DNA from: Bacteroidales bacterium
GTDB taxonomy: Bacteria; Bacteroidota; Bacteroidia; Bacteroidales; UBA932
Length of the DNA: 36,610 bases
Reading direction: 5' to 3'
NCBI GenBank assembly: GCA_017509685.1
Contig: JAFWPA010000082.1
Coordinates: 1-36,610 of the forward strand
The notes under the pieces were generated by a model. It was not told the origin of the DNA. It saw only the letters and a program-made list of their open reading frames with translations, and searched no databases. The position numbers and the translations under genes were made by a program. This document shows, one piece after another, positions 15,436 to 23,273 of this stretch. Numbering within the stretch: the stretch's first letter is position 1; the number at the start of each line of letters is the position of its first letter.

Positions 15436-16581
15436 TTATTCTGCCAAACAACTGTCCATGAGTTTCTCCAGTGCAGGCTTGTCCAGATGCTGGCCGATGA
15501 ACACAATCTTCTGCATCCGGTCTCCGTACTGGGGGTCCCAGTCTTCGCGCAGCTTGCGGTCCCGTTCCATCATCTCGGCCAGTTCGTCGGGCTCCATGGT
15601 GGCAAACCACAGGCCGCAGTCCTTGAGGGTCTTCTGGCGGCCGGCTTGCTCAAAGAGGTAGCACTTGTCAATGTCCTGGGAGAAGTAGCACAGGCCCTTG
15701 GCGCGGATGATATTGGCCGGCCAGTGACGGGCTATCATATTATCGAACTTATTCAAGTCCAGGGCCGGACGGCGGGTGTACACGTAGGTGTCGATACCGT
15801 ATTCCAGGGCTTCGCCTTCGGCCTCCTCTTCCTCGTCCTCGCCTTCGATGGCGGCAATCCAGGCAGCCGATGTGGCCACTTCGTCAAAGCGGAACATGCC
15901 CGTGTAGATGAGTTCGTCCAGGTCCACGTCGCCATAATTGCACTCCAGCACCTTGGCGCCGGGATTGATGCTCTTGACGATACCCTTGAGCTTGCCCATC
16001 TCTTCGGGGGTGAGCTCGGCGGCCTTGTTCAGCAGTACGATGTTGCAGAACTCGATTTGCTCGATGACCAGACGCTCGAGGTCGTCGTCGCCGATATCCT
16101 CTTTCTCCAGGGCGCTGCCGCCGTCGAACTCGTCCTTCATGCGCAGGGCATCCACCACAGTGGCGATGCAGTCCACGTACGGAATGCCGTCCTGCACGCT
16201 CTGCGGCGCCAGGGCCGGCATGGTGCTGATGGTCTGGGCGATGGGAGCGGGCTCGCAGATGCCGCTGGCCTCGATGACGATGTAGTCGAACTTGCGGGCC
16301 GATGTTAAGTCGGCCAGCTGCGCCACCAGGTCCATCTTGAGGGTGCAGCAGATGCAGCCGTTCTGCAGGGCCACCAGAGAGTCGTTGGTGCTGCCCACGA
16401 TGCCGCCTTTCTCGATGAGGCTGGCGTCTATGTTCACCTCACCGATATCGTTCACGATGACGGCGAACTTAATGCCTTTCCTGTTGGTGAGGATACGGTT
16501 CAGGAGGGTGGTCTTGCCACTTCCCAAATAGCCGGTGAGAAGGAGTACCGGCACTTGCGGTCTATTGAGTGTAATTTCCAT
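15436..16581 (-). CDS. CobW/G3E-family metallochaperone GTPase (P47K/ZNG1-like)
   Basis: This 381-residue cytoplasmic GTPase belongs to the family that delivers metal ions, often zinc or cobalt, to target proteins. The Walker A loop is GYLGSGKTT (residues 17-25). The conserved metal site C-x-C-C is C76, C78, C79. Further motifs are the IEASGICEP switch segment near 105 and the guanine-recognition NKAA in IVLLNKAAEL. The CobW C-terminal domain covers roughly 270-375. Between them sits an unusually acidic stretch, EGEDEEEEAEGEALE (about 247-261), which may act as an additional metal or partner-binding linker. The gene lies 6 bases after the PorV/PorQ-like gene and 1 base before the cysteine-laddered solenoid gene. 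No Zur-type operator was recognised. Confidence 0.93.
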   Translation of the reverse strand: MEITLNRPQVPVLLLTGYLGSGKTTLLNRILTNRKGIKFAVIVNDIGEVNIDASLIEKGGIVGSTNDSLVALQNGCICCTLKMDLVAQLADLTSARKFDYIVIEASGICEPAPIAQTISTMPALAPQSVQDGIPYVDCIATVVDALRMKDEFDGGSALEKEDIGDDDLERLVIEQIEFCNIVLLNKAAELTPEEMGKLKGIVKSINPGAKVLECNYGDVDLDELIYTGMFRFDEVATSAAWIAAIEGEDEEEEAEGEALEYGIDTYVYTRRPALDLNKFDNMIARHWPANIIRAKGLCYFSQDIDKCYLFEQAGRQKTLKDCGLWFATMEPDELAEMMERDRKLREDWDPQYGDRMQKIVFIGQHLDKPALEKLMDSCLAE

Positions 16582-16587
16582 AATCAG

Positions 16588-17493
16588 TTAAAAACGAAAT
16601 GCCGCGCCGACATTCAGCGTATTGCCAAGGATAGGAGAGGCGGTGAGGTAGCTGATATCGGCCCGGAAGCCCTGGAACTGCACGCCCATACCCAGCGCCA
16701 GATGCGAAGGGATAATGGCGTTCTCCCCTGCCAGCCGATAACCGACGCGCAGGAAGAGGAGATCGTCGAAGACATATTCCGCACCGACGGCCGCCGCCAG
16801 GGACTGGCTCAGGTCATACTCCCCGTCCAGCATCAGTTCTATGCGGTGCATCTGGCCCAGCGGCTGCTTCCACGCAACGGCCAGGTCCAGATGGGTGGGC
16901 AGGCTGTAAGAGGCCGATGACCCCTTCACCTGCGGGCCGAAGCAAGCCACGCCGCCCATGACGGAAAGATTGTCGGTGATCTGGCTGAAGAGGGTGACGT
17001 CGGCGCTGAAGCCGCCTACCTTCGCATCCTGGGAGAAACTCTGCCCGGCATAGCGGGCGTTGACGCCGATACTCAGCTTCTCGATGGGCCGAAAAGCCAC
17101 GCCCAACGACACCAGGTAGTCCGAGGGGATGAACGTCCCCAGGGGAACGCCCTTCTGATACACGCCGCCCAGGGCCACGCCGAACTTGCCGAAATGGAAA
17201 CCGGCGCCCGCCATCAGATTGGTGGTTTTGTCCACTTCATTGGACATCTCCCACATCTGCAGGCCCGCGAAAACCTCTCCCATTCCCTGCAGGGAAGGCA
17301 GTGCCGCGGCATTCTTGAAAGCCCCGTACGCGCCGTTGCCGTTAGATGCCGCACCCGCCCCGGCCAGGGCCGATGTACGCGGATTGCGGTCAATCCGGGT
17401 GAAGCCCAGCGCAGTGTTTTGGGCATATACTTGTGCCGTACCGCCCAGGAACAGGGCCAGCACCGCTGCCAGATATTGCTTTTTCACAGTCAT
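16588..17493 (-). CDS. PorV/PorQ-family outer-membrane protein
   Basis: This 301-residue outer-membrane barrel has a signal peptide of about 22 residues (cleavage before QNTALGF). The family mark is the N-terminal FTRIDRNPRTSALAGAGAA followed by GNGAYGAFKNAAALPSL. The C-terminus ends in VGAAFRF with the terminal aromatic expected of a barrel. PorV and PorQ shuttle or anchor type IX secretion cargo, but many PorV/PorQ-like proteins lack a proven role and no other T9SS gene is in the window. A TTG start at 17502 is possible by frame, but it overlaps the -7 element, so ATG 17493 is chosen. It is the first gene of an operon with the CobW GTPase and the solenoid protein. Confidence 0.82.
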   Translation of the reverse strand: MTVKKQYLAAVLALFLGGTAQVYAQNTALGFTRIDRNPRTSALAGAGAASNGNGAYGAFKNAAALPSLQGMGEVFAGLQMWEMSNEVDKTTNLMAGAGFHFGKFGVALGGVYQKGVPLGTFIPSDYLVSLGVAFRPIEKLSIGVNARYAGQSFSQDAKVGGFSADVTLFSQITDNLSVMGGVACFGPQVKGSSASYSLPTHLDLAVAWKQPLGQMHRIELMLDGEYDLSQSLAAAVGAEYVFDDLLFLRVGYRLAGENAIIPSHLALGMGVQFQGFRADISYLTASPILGNTLNVGAAFRF

Positions 17494-17499
17494 AGCGTG

Positions 17500-17531
17500 C
17501 AAAGATGGCCATAATCCTGCGGATTACCAAA
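17500..17531 (-). promoter_or_regulatory. Minus-strand promoter of the PorV-CobW operon with internal dyad
   Basis: Reading on the minus strand, -33 TTTG (17528-17531), a 20-base spacer and a -7 CATCTTTG (17500-17507, one mismatch to TAnnTTTG) lie 6 bases before ATG 17493. Between the two boxes sits the inverted repeat TAATCC-TGC-GGATTA (17512-17526), a candidate operator. Confidence 0.55.
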
Positions 17532-17537
17532 ATATTT

Positions 17538-17568
17538 TTTGCAAAAAACGAAAAAGTGCTTATCTTTG
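17538..17568 (+). promoter_or_regulatory. tRNA-Ser promoter
   Basis: -33 TTTG (17538-17541), 19-base spacer and -7 TATCTTTG (17561-17568) give a full Bacteroidota promoter 27 bases before the tRNA. The initial transcript would start with a 6-bp hairpin with a TTTT loop (17572-17587). The bases CTTTGCAGTCCCG are shared with the promoter at the left edge of the window. Confidence 0.75.
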
Positions 17569-17595
17569 CAGTCCCGATTTTTCGGGAGTCACATT

Positions 17596-17683
17596 GGAGA
17601 GATGCTCGAGTGGCTTAAGAGGCACGCCTGGAAAGCGTGTATACTCCAAAAGGGTATCCCGAGTTCGAATCTCGGTCTCTCCG
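17596..17683 (+). tRNA. tRNA-Ser (anticodon GGA)
   Basis: This is an 88-base cloverleaf with a 7-bp acceptor stem GGAGAGA/TCTCTCC. The anticodon stem is CACGC/GCGTG, enclosing a loop with anticodon GGA. A long variable arm typical of serine tRNA follows, then a T arm with GTTCGAAT. The discriminator base is G at 17683. CCA is not encoded and would be added after transcription. It has its own promoter and a downstream terminator. Confidence 0.95.
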
Positions 17684-17697
17684 CAAACCAATCTTCA

Positions 17698-17727
17698 CAG
17701 CCAGCTGCGTTAGCAGTTGGCTGTTTT
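17698..17727 (+). terminator. Intrinsic terminator of tRNA-Ser
   Basis: CAGCCAGCTGC (17698-17708) pairs with GCAGTTGGCTG (17713-17723), giving an 11-bp stem with one G-T pair and a GTTA loop. It is followed directly by TTTT. Confidence 0.8.
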
Positions 17728-17733
17728 GGTTGT

Positions 17734-17877
17734 CAGGGGGCGTTGAAAGCCTGCTTTCAAGACTCCCTCCTGCGAACTTGTCCACTCCGGACGAGTAACT
17801 TTCCACAAATTAATTTGTATATCTTTCTGCAACATTAAGACACGAATTCAATAGTTCCGCCAAATTGTTTAACTTTG
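17734..17877. promoter_or_regulatory. Palindrome-rich intergenic region with -7 element for the 7TM/kinase operon
   Basis: Three elements are visible. TTGAAAGC-CT-GCTTTCAA (17743-17760) is a dyad inside a longer imperfect palindrome CAGGGGG...CCCTCCTG (17734-17772). ACAAATTAATTTGT (17805-17818) is a perfect 14-base palindrome. TAACTTTG (17870-17877) is a -7 match 24 bases before ATG 17902. No -33 box is clear, so the promoter may need an activator. The rest of the region shows no gene. Confidence 0.45.
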
Positions 17878-17901
17878 TAAGTAAAATAGTTATTGGCGGA
17901 A

Positions 17902-18657
17902 ATGGAAGTACTACTATATCAGATATCACTGGTACTTGCAGCCATTGCCAACCTGGCAATGGCGGTTGGGCTTTGGGCAAACTGTAAGAAATATTCAAAA
18001 TATCCTGTCTATTCCAGGGCAAGGTTCATGACCATTTTGTGGCTCACGGTTTTTGCCGTGGGCTATATGCTGCACTTCGTGTTTATGCCGCGTGTAAACT
18101 GGCCTTCGGCGGCATCGGCCCTTACCGTGTCTTATTTCCACTGGGGGGCAATCTGCTTCTGCTGGGGATACATTCCGCTGCTGAATCCGGATTATCTTAC
18201 AAAAAAGAAGATGATATGGGATATCGTCATTTTCGTAATCGGCCTGGCATGCTACTGGACGGTGCCGCTGCTGTTGTGGAAGGAGGCTCCCATTGCCACC
18301 ACACTTTCCTATCTGGTTTTCTTTGTTTACTGCGCATACAACGTGGTGGTTTTCTACAAGACATACAACCGCGTGAGCTTCAGGCTGGTTAAGATGTCGT
18401 ACGGTAACGTGAGCGGCTTCGTGCGCTGGATGCAGAACAGCTGCGACCTCATCATCCTGTTCGGCATCGGAAGCGTTGCCATTACCGCCATGTTCCCCAC
18501 GGACTTCTGGCCGTACACCGCGCTGGAAGTTATCGGCACTCTGGTTTATGCCTATATAGTCTATTCCCTAAGCCGCTACGGCTCCGTCATCGAAACCGCC
18601 TCCAGGGCAACCGAAAACGTCGCCGCCATAGAGATGAGTAATAATTCCCCCGAATGA
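17902..18657 (+). CDS. Seven-helix membrane protein, probable sensor partner of the histidine kinase
   Basis: This 251-residue protein has about seven hydrophobic helices, beginning at residues 3-24, 41-62, 72-91, 105-127, 132-152, 178-196 and 204-225, and a polar C-terminal tail of about 25 residues. Loops contain several aromatic residues, and a charged loop KTYNRVSFRLVK precedes helix six. No known family is certain. The layout resembles 7TM sensory modules that are normally fused to kinases. The stop overlaps the kinase start (ATGATGA), so the two proteins are made together. I infer a split membrane sensor. A TTG at 17893 is an alternative start, but ATG 17902 is preferred. Confidence 0.7.
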   Translation: MEVLLYQISLVLAAIANLAMAVGLWANCKKYSKYPVYSRARFMTILWLTVFAVGYMLHFVFMPRVNWPSAASALTVSYFHWGAICFCWGYIPLLNPDYLTKKKMIWDIVIFVIGLACYWTVPLLLWKEAPIATTLSYLVFFVYCAYNVVVFYKTYNRVSFRLVKMSYGNVSGFVRWMQNSCDLIILFGIGSVAITAMFPTDFWPYTALEVIGTLVYAYIVYSLSRYGSVIETASRATENVAAIEMSNNSPE

Positions 18658-20666
18658 TGAAGACAAGACTTCCATACATACTTGCAGCCATTATCCTGAC
18701 CTGCTCCTCCTGCAACAGGTTCCACCAGATGGAGGTCCACGACACCGCCAGGGCCGATTCCCTGATGGAAGCCGCCCACCTGGCCCACGACAACGACCGC
18801 ATCATTTTTCTGGCCGATTCCCTTGCGTCCACCGGCGATTTCGCCCCCGTCAAGGCCGACTTCTGGAGAGGATACGGCCACTATGGAAAATGGAATCACT
18901 ATCTGTGCCGGCAGTACTGGTATGAAGGGCTTGAACTGAAAATCACCAGCAAGGAAGAAATGATATACCATGGCCGCACCGCCAACCGCCTGGCCGATGT
19001 CCTGCTCACTGCCGGCGATTATGAAGCTGCCATGCGCGTGGCCCTTCCGGCAATGGAAAAGATGCGCAAGGAAGGCGTCTCCGTGAGCCGCGATTACGGT
19101 TATCTCCTGGTTGTAGTTGGTTGTTGTGAGCTTAACAGCAGAAATTTCAAGGAGGCGGACGCCTATTTCGACGAAGCTTATAAGCTTTTCAAGCTGCTGG
19201 CTGAAGACAACGGTGTAGATGGCGGATCCTCGCACCTGGATAACCTGAAAACCGCCGTGGCCGGTCTCACTTCCATCGCCAGGCATAACCTGGAGAAAAA
19301 CAGGTTTGAAGAGGTTCTTACGTGGGTAGACCGCCTGAATTATGTGATGGAGGACTATCGTCGCCAGCCTGAAACATTACAGGAGAGCCTGGATCGCCGT
19401 GAGACGCTTGGCAATTTCTTCAGGGCCACGGCTCTGGAAGGCCTGGGGCGGCATGAGGAAGCCGCCGCGGCGTTCGATGCCGCTATGGACAATCCCTTCG
19501 CTTCTACCCCTCAGGGCAGGGTTGAGGGTGCAAGGTACCTTATGCTTGCAAAGCGCTGGGACGAAGCGGCCGACAGCTACAAACAGCTTGACGGCGTCGC
19601 CAATGTCTATGGCGTGGGTCTCACGCTGGACAACATCCAGCAGTACATGCTGCCCAAGCTTCGCGCCAACCTCAATGCTCGCCGCAACGACCAGGCCCTG
19701 GCCACCAGCATCCGTCTTGCCGATGTCTTGGATTCCGCCATCGTCCGCAGCAAGAACGACAAGGCCGCGGAACTGGCCACGGTGTACCATACCCAGGAAA
19801 TAAAGGAGGATTTCCTCCAGCAAAAGGCCCGCCTGGAGCGCGAGAGGTTCGTGTCGTCACTGGGTGTTATCGTGCTGCTTATCATAAGTTTCCTGGTGTT
19901 CGTATTCCTGCGTTACCGTTCGTCAATACGCCTGGAGGAAGCATATAAGCAACTGGAGGTTGCAAACGCCCACGCCCAGGAGGCATCACGCGTAAAGACG
20001 GCCTTCCTGCAGCAGATTTCTCACGAAATCCGGACGCCCATCAACCTGCTTTCCGGCTTCGCCCAGCTACTCACCACCCCCGGTATGGAACTAGACGAAA
20101 AGAGCCGCGAGGAAATAAACGAAGGCGTGGTGAAGAACACCAGCCGCATCACCGGCCTCATAAGCAAGATCCTAGACTTGAGCGACCTCATAAGCAGCTC
20201 TTCTCTGGAAAACAAAGACAGCTTGACCCTTGGACAGATAGCCGCAGAAGCCGCCGACGGTAGCGGCATCCGGAACAACAAGGACATCCACTTCGATATC
20301 ATGATGACCGATGGTGTCAAGGACCAGACCATCGTCACCAATCGCAAAGCCGCGACGCGCATCCTGGGGCTCCTGCTGGAAAACGCCAACAAATTCACGG
20401 AGAAGGGAATGGTTTCCCTGAGGGTGGTTCCCAAACAGGGTTTCGTGTATTTCCTGGTGGAAGACACCGGCATCGGCATCCCGGCCGAAGAAGCGGAGCA
20501 CATCTTCGAACACTTCGTCCAGCTGGACGATTACCAGGAAGGCACCGGAATCGGCCTTTCTCTGGCCCGCAGCCTTGGCCGCCGCTTGGGCGGAGACGTC
20601 GTCCTTGACACCTCCTACACCTTCGGCGCCCGCTTCATCTTCTCCCTCCCGCTGAATCAGGAGTAA
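18654..20666 (+). CDS. Sensor histidine kinase with periplasmic TPR-like domain
   Basis: This 670-residue kinase has an N-terminal hydrophobic segment (1-20) followed by a periplasmic helical region of TPR-like repeats (about 30-390). A transmembrane helix spans about 402-420, then a coiled linker (HisKA at about 440-510) with the phospho-acceptor H457 in SHEIRTPIN. The ATPase domain has the N box ENANKF, G1 box DTGIGIP, F box HFVQLDD and G2 box GTGIGLSLA. There is no receiver or DNA-binding domain, and no response regulator gene is nearby, so the partner is unknown. Classical Bacteroidota hybrid systems fuse everything, whereas this one is a plain orphan kinase. Overlap with the 7TM gene indicates a two-component sensor complex. 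The downstream gene converges on it. Confidence 0.88.
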   Translation: MMKTRLPYILAAIILTCSSCNRFHQMEVHDTARADSLMEAAHLAHDNDRIIFLADSLASTGDFAPVKADFWRGYGHYGKWNHYLCRQYWYEGLELKITSKEEMIYHGRTANRLADVLLTAGDYEAAMRVALPAMEKMRKEGVSVSRDYGYLLVVVGCCELNSRNFKEADAYFDEAYKLFKLLAEDNGVDGGSSHLDNLKTAVAGLTSIARHNLEKNRFEEVLTWVDRLNYVMEDYRRQPETLQESLDRRETLGNFFRATALEGLGRHEEAAAAFDAAMDNPFASTPQGRVEGARYLMLAKRWDEAADSYKQLDGVANVYGVGLTLDNIQQYMLPKLRANLNARRNDQALATSIRLADVLDSAIVRSKNDKAAELATVYHTQEIKEDFLQQKARLERERFVSSLGVIVLLIISFLVFVFLRYRSSIRLEEAYKQLEVANAHAQEASRVKTAFLQQISHEIRTPINLLSGFAQLLTTPGMELDEKSREEINEGVVKNTSRITGLISKILDLSDLISSSSLENKDSLTLGQIAAEAADGSGIRNNKDIHFDIMMTDGVKDQTIVTNRKAATRILGLLLENANKFTEKGMVSLRVVPKQGFVYFLVEDTGIGIPAEEAEHIFEHFVQLDDYQEGTGIGLSLARSLGRRLGGDVVLDTSYTFGARFIFSLPLNQE

Positions 20667-20698
20667 TTGGGACGGGTACCCAAGTGCACTGAAGCACC

Positions 20699-21406
20699 TT
20701 ACACCAGCGACAGGGCGACGTCCATCATGCGGGTGAAGGTGGTTTGGCGTTCTTCGGCAGTGGTGACTTCGCCGGTGACAATGTGGTCGGAGACGGTGAA
20801 GAGGGCCATGGCGCGGTTGCCGGAACGGGCGGCGTTCATGTAGAGGGCGGCGGCTTCCATTTCCACGGCCAGTACGCCCATCTTCATCCACTTGTCGCCC
20901 TGGGGGTTGTCGGAATAGAACACATCAGAAGACAGCACATTACCCACCTTGTAGCGGTAGTCCAGTTTCTTGCAGGTATCCACGGCCTTGACCAGCAGGT
21001 CGAAGTCGGCGATGGGGCAGAAGGTGCCCGGCAGCTGGTACTGCGCCGCATAGTTGGAGTCCGTGCAGGCACCCATGGCCAGGACCAGGTCTCCAATCTT
21101 CAGATCCTTGTGGTAAGCACCGGCAGAGCCGATGCGGATGATGGTTTTCACGCCATAGAAGTTGAACAGCTCATATGTGTAGATGGCAATGGAAGGGATG
21201 CCCATTCCGTGCCCCATCACGCTCACGGGCTTGCCGTTGTAGGTTCCCGTGAATCCCAGCATACCGCGTACATTGTTGAACTGGACGGGATTCTCCAGGT
21301 AATGGTCGGCCATGAACTTGGCGCGAAGCGGGTCCCCGGCCATGATGACCGTGGGTGCAATTTGTCCGTATTGTGCCCCGATGTGGGGTGTAGGTGTATT
21401 ACTCAT
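20699..21406 (-). CDS. deoD: Purine nucleoside phosphorylase, DeoD type
   Basis: This 235-residue cytoplasmic enzyme splits purine (deoxy)ribonucleosides with phosphate into base and (deoxy)ribose-1-phosphate. It is close to the 239-residue E. coli DeoD length. Visible motifs are [20 protein letters not shown] at the N-terminus, [31 protein letters not shown] for phosphate binding, VEMEAAALY for the nucleoside ribose, and the catalytic-Asp region [10 protein letters not shown]. The frame extends to 21436 within the SusD gene, but ATG 21406 gives the standard start. It lies 11 bases after the SusD-like gene, so it is the last gene of a susC-susD-deoD operon. This suggests that the pair imports nucleosides or material that yields them. 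Confidence 0.93.
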   Translation of the reverse strand: MSNTPTPHIGAQYGQIAPTVIMAGDPLRAKFMADHYLENPVQFNNVRGMLGFTGTYNGKPVSVMGHGMGIPSIAIYTYELFNFYGVKTIIRIGSAGAYHKDLKIGDLVLAMGACTDSNYAAQYQLPGTFCPIADFDLLVKAVDTCKKLDYRYKVGNVLSSDVFYSDNPQGDKWMKMGVLAVEMEAAALYMNAARSGNRAMALFTVSDHIVTGEVTTAEERQTTFTRMMDVALSLV

Positions 21407-21417
21407 AGTTATAGTGC

Positions 21418-23271
21418 TTACTCGGCGATATCCCACCAGACGGGCAGGGTGCCGATTTGCTTGGAGGTGTACCAGACGTCTCCGGGGAGCGCCAGGGCAC
21501 CGGGCACCTTTTCGCCGATGGCAGCCAGGTTGGCGGTGTTGTACTTGAGCTCATAGGAGGCCTGGCCCCAGCGACGGGGATACTTGTCCAGGGGCAGGTA
21601 GTCCTGCAGGCCGGCCGTATTCAGGTAGTAGTAAGGCTTGGCGAAGTTGAAGAAGACCGCCGGGTCATAGTCGTAGCGGCGCATATCGTTCCACGCTTCC
21701 AAGGTGAGCAGATACAGGATCTGCTTCTGGGTCATGATCTTGCCAAGGGTAAGGTCTGCGGCCGTGCCGATACCGTTGTTCAGGAAGTTGTTGATGTCGG
21801 CGGCGGGCATGTCCGTAAAGGACGGGCACTCGGAGGTGGGGGCGCCGTACTGGTCCCTCCAGATCTTGAGGTAGCCGTTCATGAACTCGATATTGGCTTT
21901 GATGCCGTTCTTGTAGGCCTCGAAGGCTTCGGTTGTGGCGCCGTCGCGGTTGAACAGCACTTCGGCCTTGATCAGGCAGGCCTCGGCGTAGGAAGCCATC
22001 ACCGACGGGGAGTCGGCGCGCAGATGGAAGGCGCCGCTGATGGCCGATGCGTCGTTGTTGGCCTCGAAGCGCAGGAGTTCGTCGGTGGAGTTGCCGAAAT
22101 AGCCCACGGTTCCCACCACGTACACGGTGTCGCCCTGACGGTTGACAGGGTCCGTCACGGTCCATTTGCCGTTGGAGAAACTGATACTGTGGGCGGGGCC
22201 GTTATCCTTGAAGATGCTGGAAGTAAGGTCTACGCCCAGGGAGCGCATCCACTTGTTGTCGGCGGACCACTTGAGCGCGGCGGGAGAATCGGCGCTGCGG
22301 GTGGCGCGGCGCCAGGGGATAATCTTATCGGCCCGGGGGTCTTCCACGCCGTTGCCGGCGAAGTCGGTGAGGTTGTCATACAGCGCCTTGGACACCCAGT
22401 AGTGGCGGTTATTCTGGCCGATGCAGGAATGGACGCCGGAGTAGTTGACAGACTCTTTCCAGAGGAAATCCAGGGTAGAGCCCAGGGCGTTGACGTGCTT
22501 GATGACGGTGTCGTCCGAGTTGCTCTGAGGGCCCTTTGCCAGGCACGCCAGGATTTCGTCTACGTCGTACTTGCCGTCCTTGTAGCTGCCGGGCTGTTTC
22601 TTGCTCAGCTTGACCAGCCAGCGGGCTTTGAGCAAGTAGCACATCTTGATCCACTTGTCCACGTTGCCGCCGTTCCAGCTGTCGCCGGTGGCCAGGGGTT
22701 CGGCACCATCGGCCTGGGTTTTCCCGAAGAGTTCGATGGCCTCTTCCAATTCGTCAAGGCAGCCCTGGAACACCATGTCGCCGGTGTCATAATACGGGGC
22801 GGCCGAAGCACCGAGGGCGTCGGTATAGGGGATTTCGCCGAAAAGGTCTATCATCTCCATGAAACCGAAGGCACGCATGAGCTTGGCCGTAGCGGCATAA
22901 TGGTAGGCGCCGGCAGCCATAGCGTCATCGTACATACTGCGCAGGTTGGTGGCACAGCCGGTGAAGAACCACTGCTGGGCATTGCTGCCGCGATTGGCGG
23001 CGTTCATATCCCAGTTCATGGCGCCGTTGGTCTGGTTGTGCTTGGAAGCCAGCATCTGCGTATAATAGGCGGCATTGCTGCCGGGGATTTCCCACGTGTG
23101 CTCCAGATAGAACTGGCACCAGGGCAGGCGCTGGTAATAAGGAGCCTGCGCCGATGTGGCGGTATTGGGATTCTCGTTCACATCCAGCCACTTGTTGCAA
23201 GAACTTGCACCCAGGCAAAGCAGGGTGGCGGCCATTAAGAATGTAGCTATTCTGTTCATCGTCTTACGCAT
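21418..23271 (-). CDS. SusD/RagB-family surface lipoprotein (SusD-like_2 type)
   Basis: This 617-residue substrate-binding lipoprotein forms the lid of a SusCD uptake complex. The lipoprotein signal ends near GASSC (Cys25), followed by [15 protein letters not shown], a start typical of the SusD-like_2 group. TPR-like helices include [17 protein letters not shown] (about 435-452) and [16 protein letters not shown] (about 535-550), the conserved C-terminal SusD segments. The start is 2 bases after the SusC stop. A second ATG at residue 5 is possible. The ligand is unknown. Members of this group bind varied substrates, and the downstream phosphorylase points to nucleosides, which is inferred. 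Confidence 0.92.
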   Translation of the reverse strand: MRKTMNRIATFLMAATLLCLGASSCNKWLDVNENPNTATSAQAPYYQRLPWCQFYLEHTWEIPGSNAAYYTQMLASKHNQTNGAMNWDMNAANRGSNAQQWFFTGCATNLRSMYDDAMAAGAYHYAATAKLMRAFGFMEMIDLFGEIPYTDALGASAAPYYDTGDMVFQGCLDELEEAIELFGKTQADGAEPLATGDSWNGGNVDKWIKMCYLLKARWLVKLSKKQPGSYKDGKYDVDEILACLAKGPQSNSDDTVIKHVNALGSTLDFLWKESVNYSGVHSCIGQNNRHYWVSKALYDNLTDFAGNGVEDPRADKIIPWRRATRSADSPAALKWSADNKWMRSLGVDLTSSIFKDNGPAHSISFSNGKWTVTDPVNRQGDTVYVVGTVGYFGNSTDELLRFEANNDASAISGAFHLRADSPSVMASYAEACLIKAEVLFNRDGATTEAFEAYKNGIKANIEFMNGYLKIWRDQYGAPTSECPSFTDMPAADINNFLNNGIGTAADLTLGKIMTQKQILYLLTLEAWNDMRRYDYDPAVFFNFAKPYYYLNTAGLQDYLPLDKYPRRWGQASYELKYNTANLAAIGEKVPGALALPGDVWYTSKQIGTLPVWWDIAE

Positions 23272-23273
23272 CT

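Noticed and set aside
16588-17493. Type IX secretion locus
   Set aside because: Only one PorV/PorQ-like protein is present. No other Por, Gld or Spr component and no T9SS C-terminal domain was recognised in the window.
20667-20698. Possible terminator (TTGGG...CCCAA and GTGC...GCAC) between the kinase and deoD
   Set aside because: Stems are only 4-5 bp and no T-run follows on either strand, so it is too weak to list.
21457-23238. 593-codon plus-strand frame opposite the SusD-like gene
   Set aside because: Antisense shadow with Val/Gly-rich sequence and no domain, whereas SusD motifs on the minus strand are clear.
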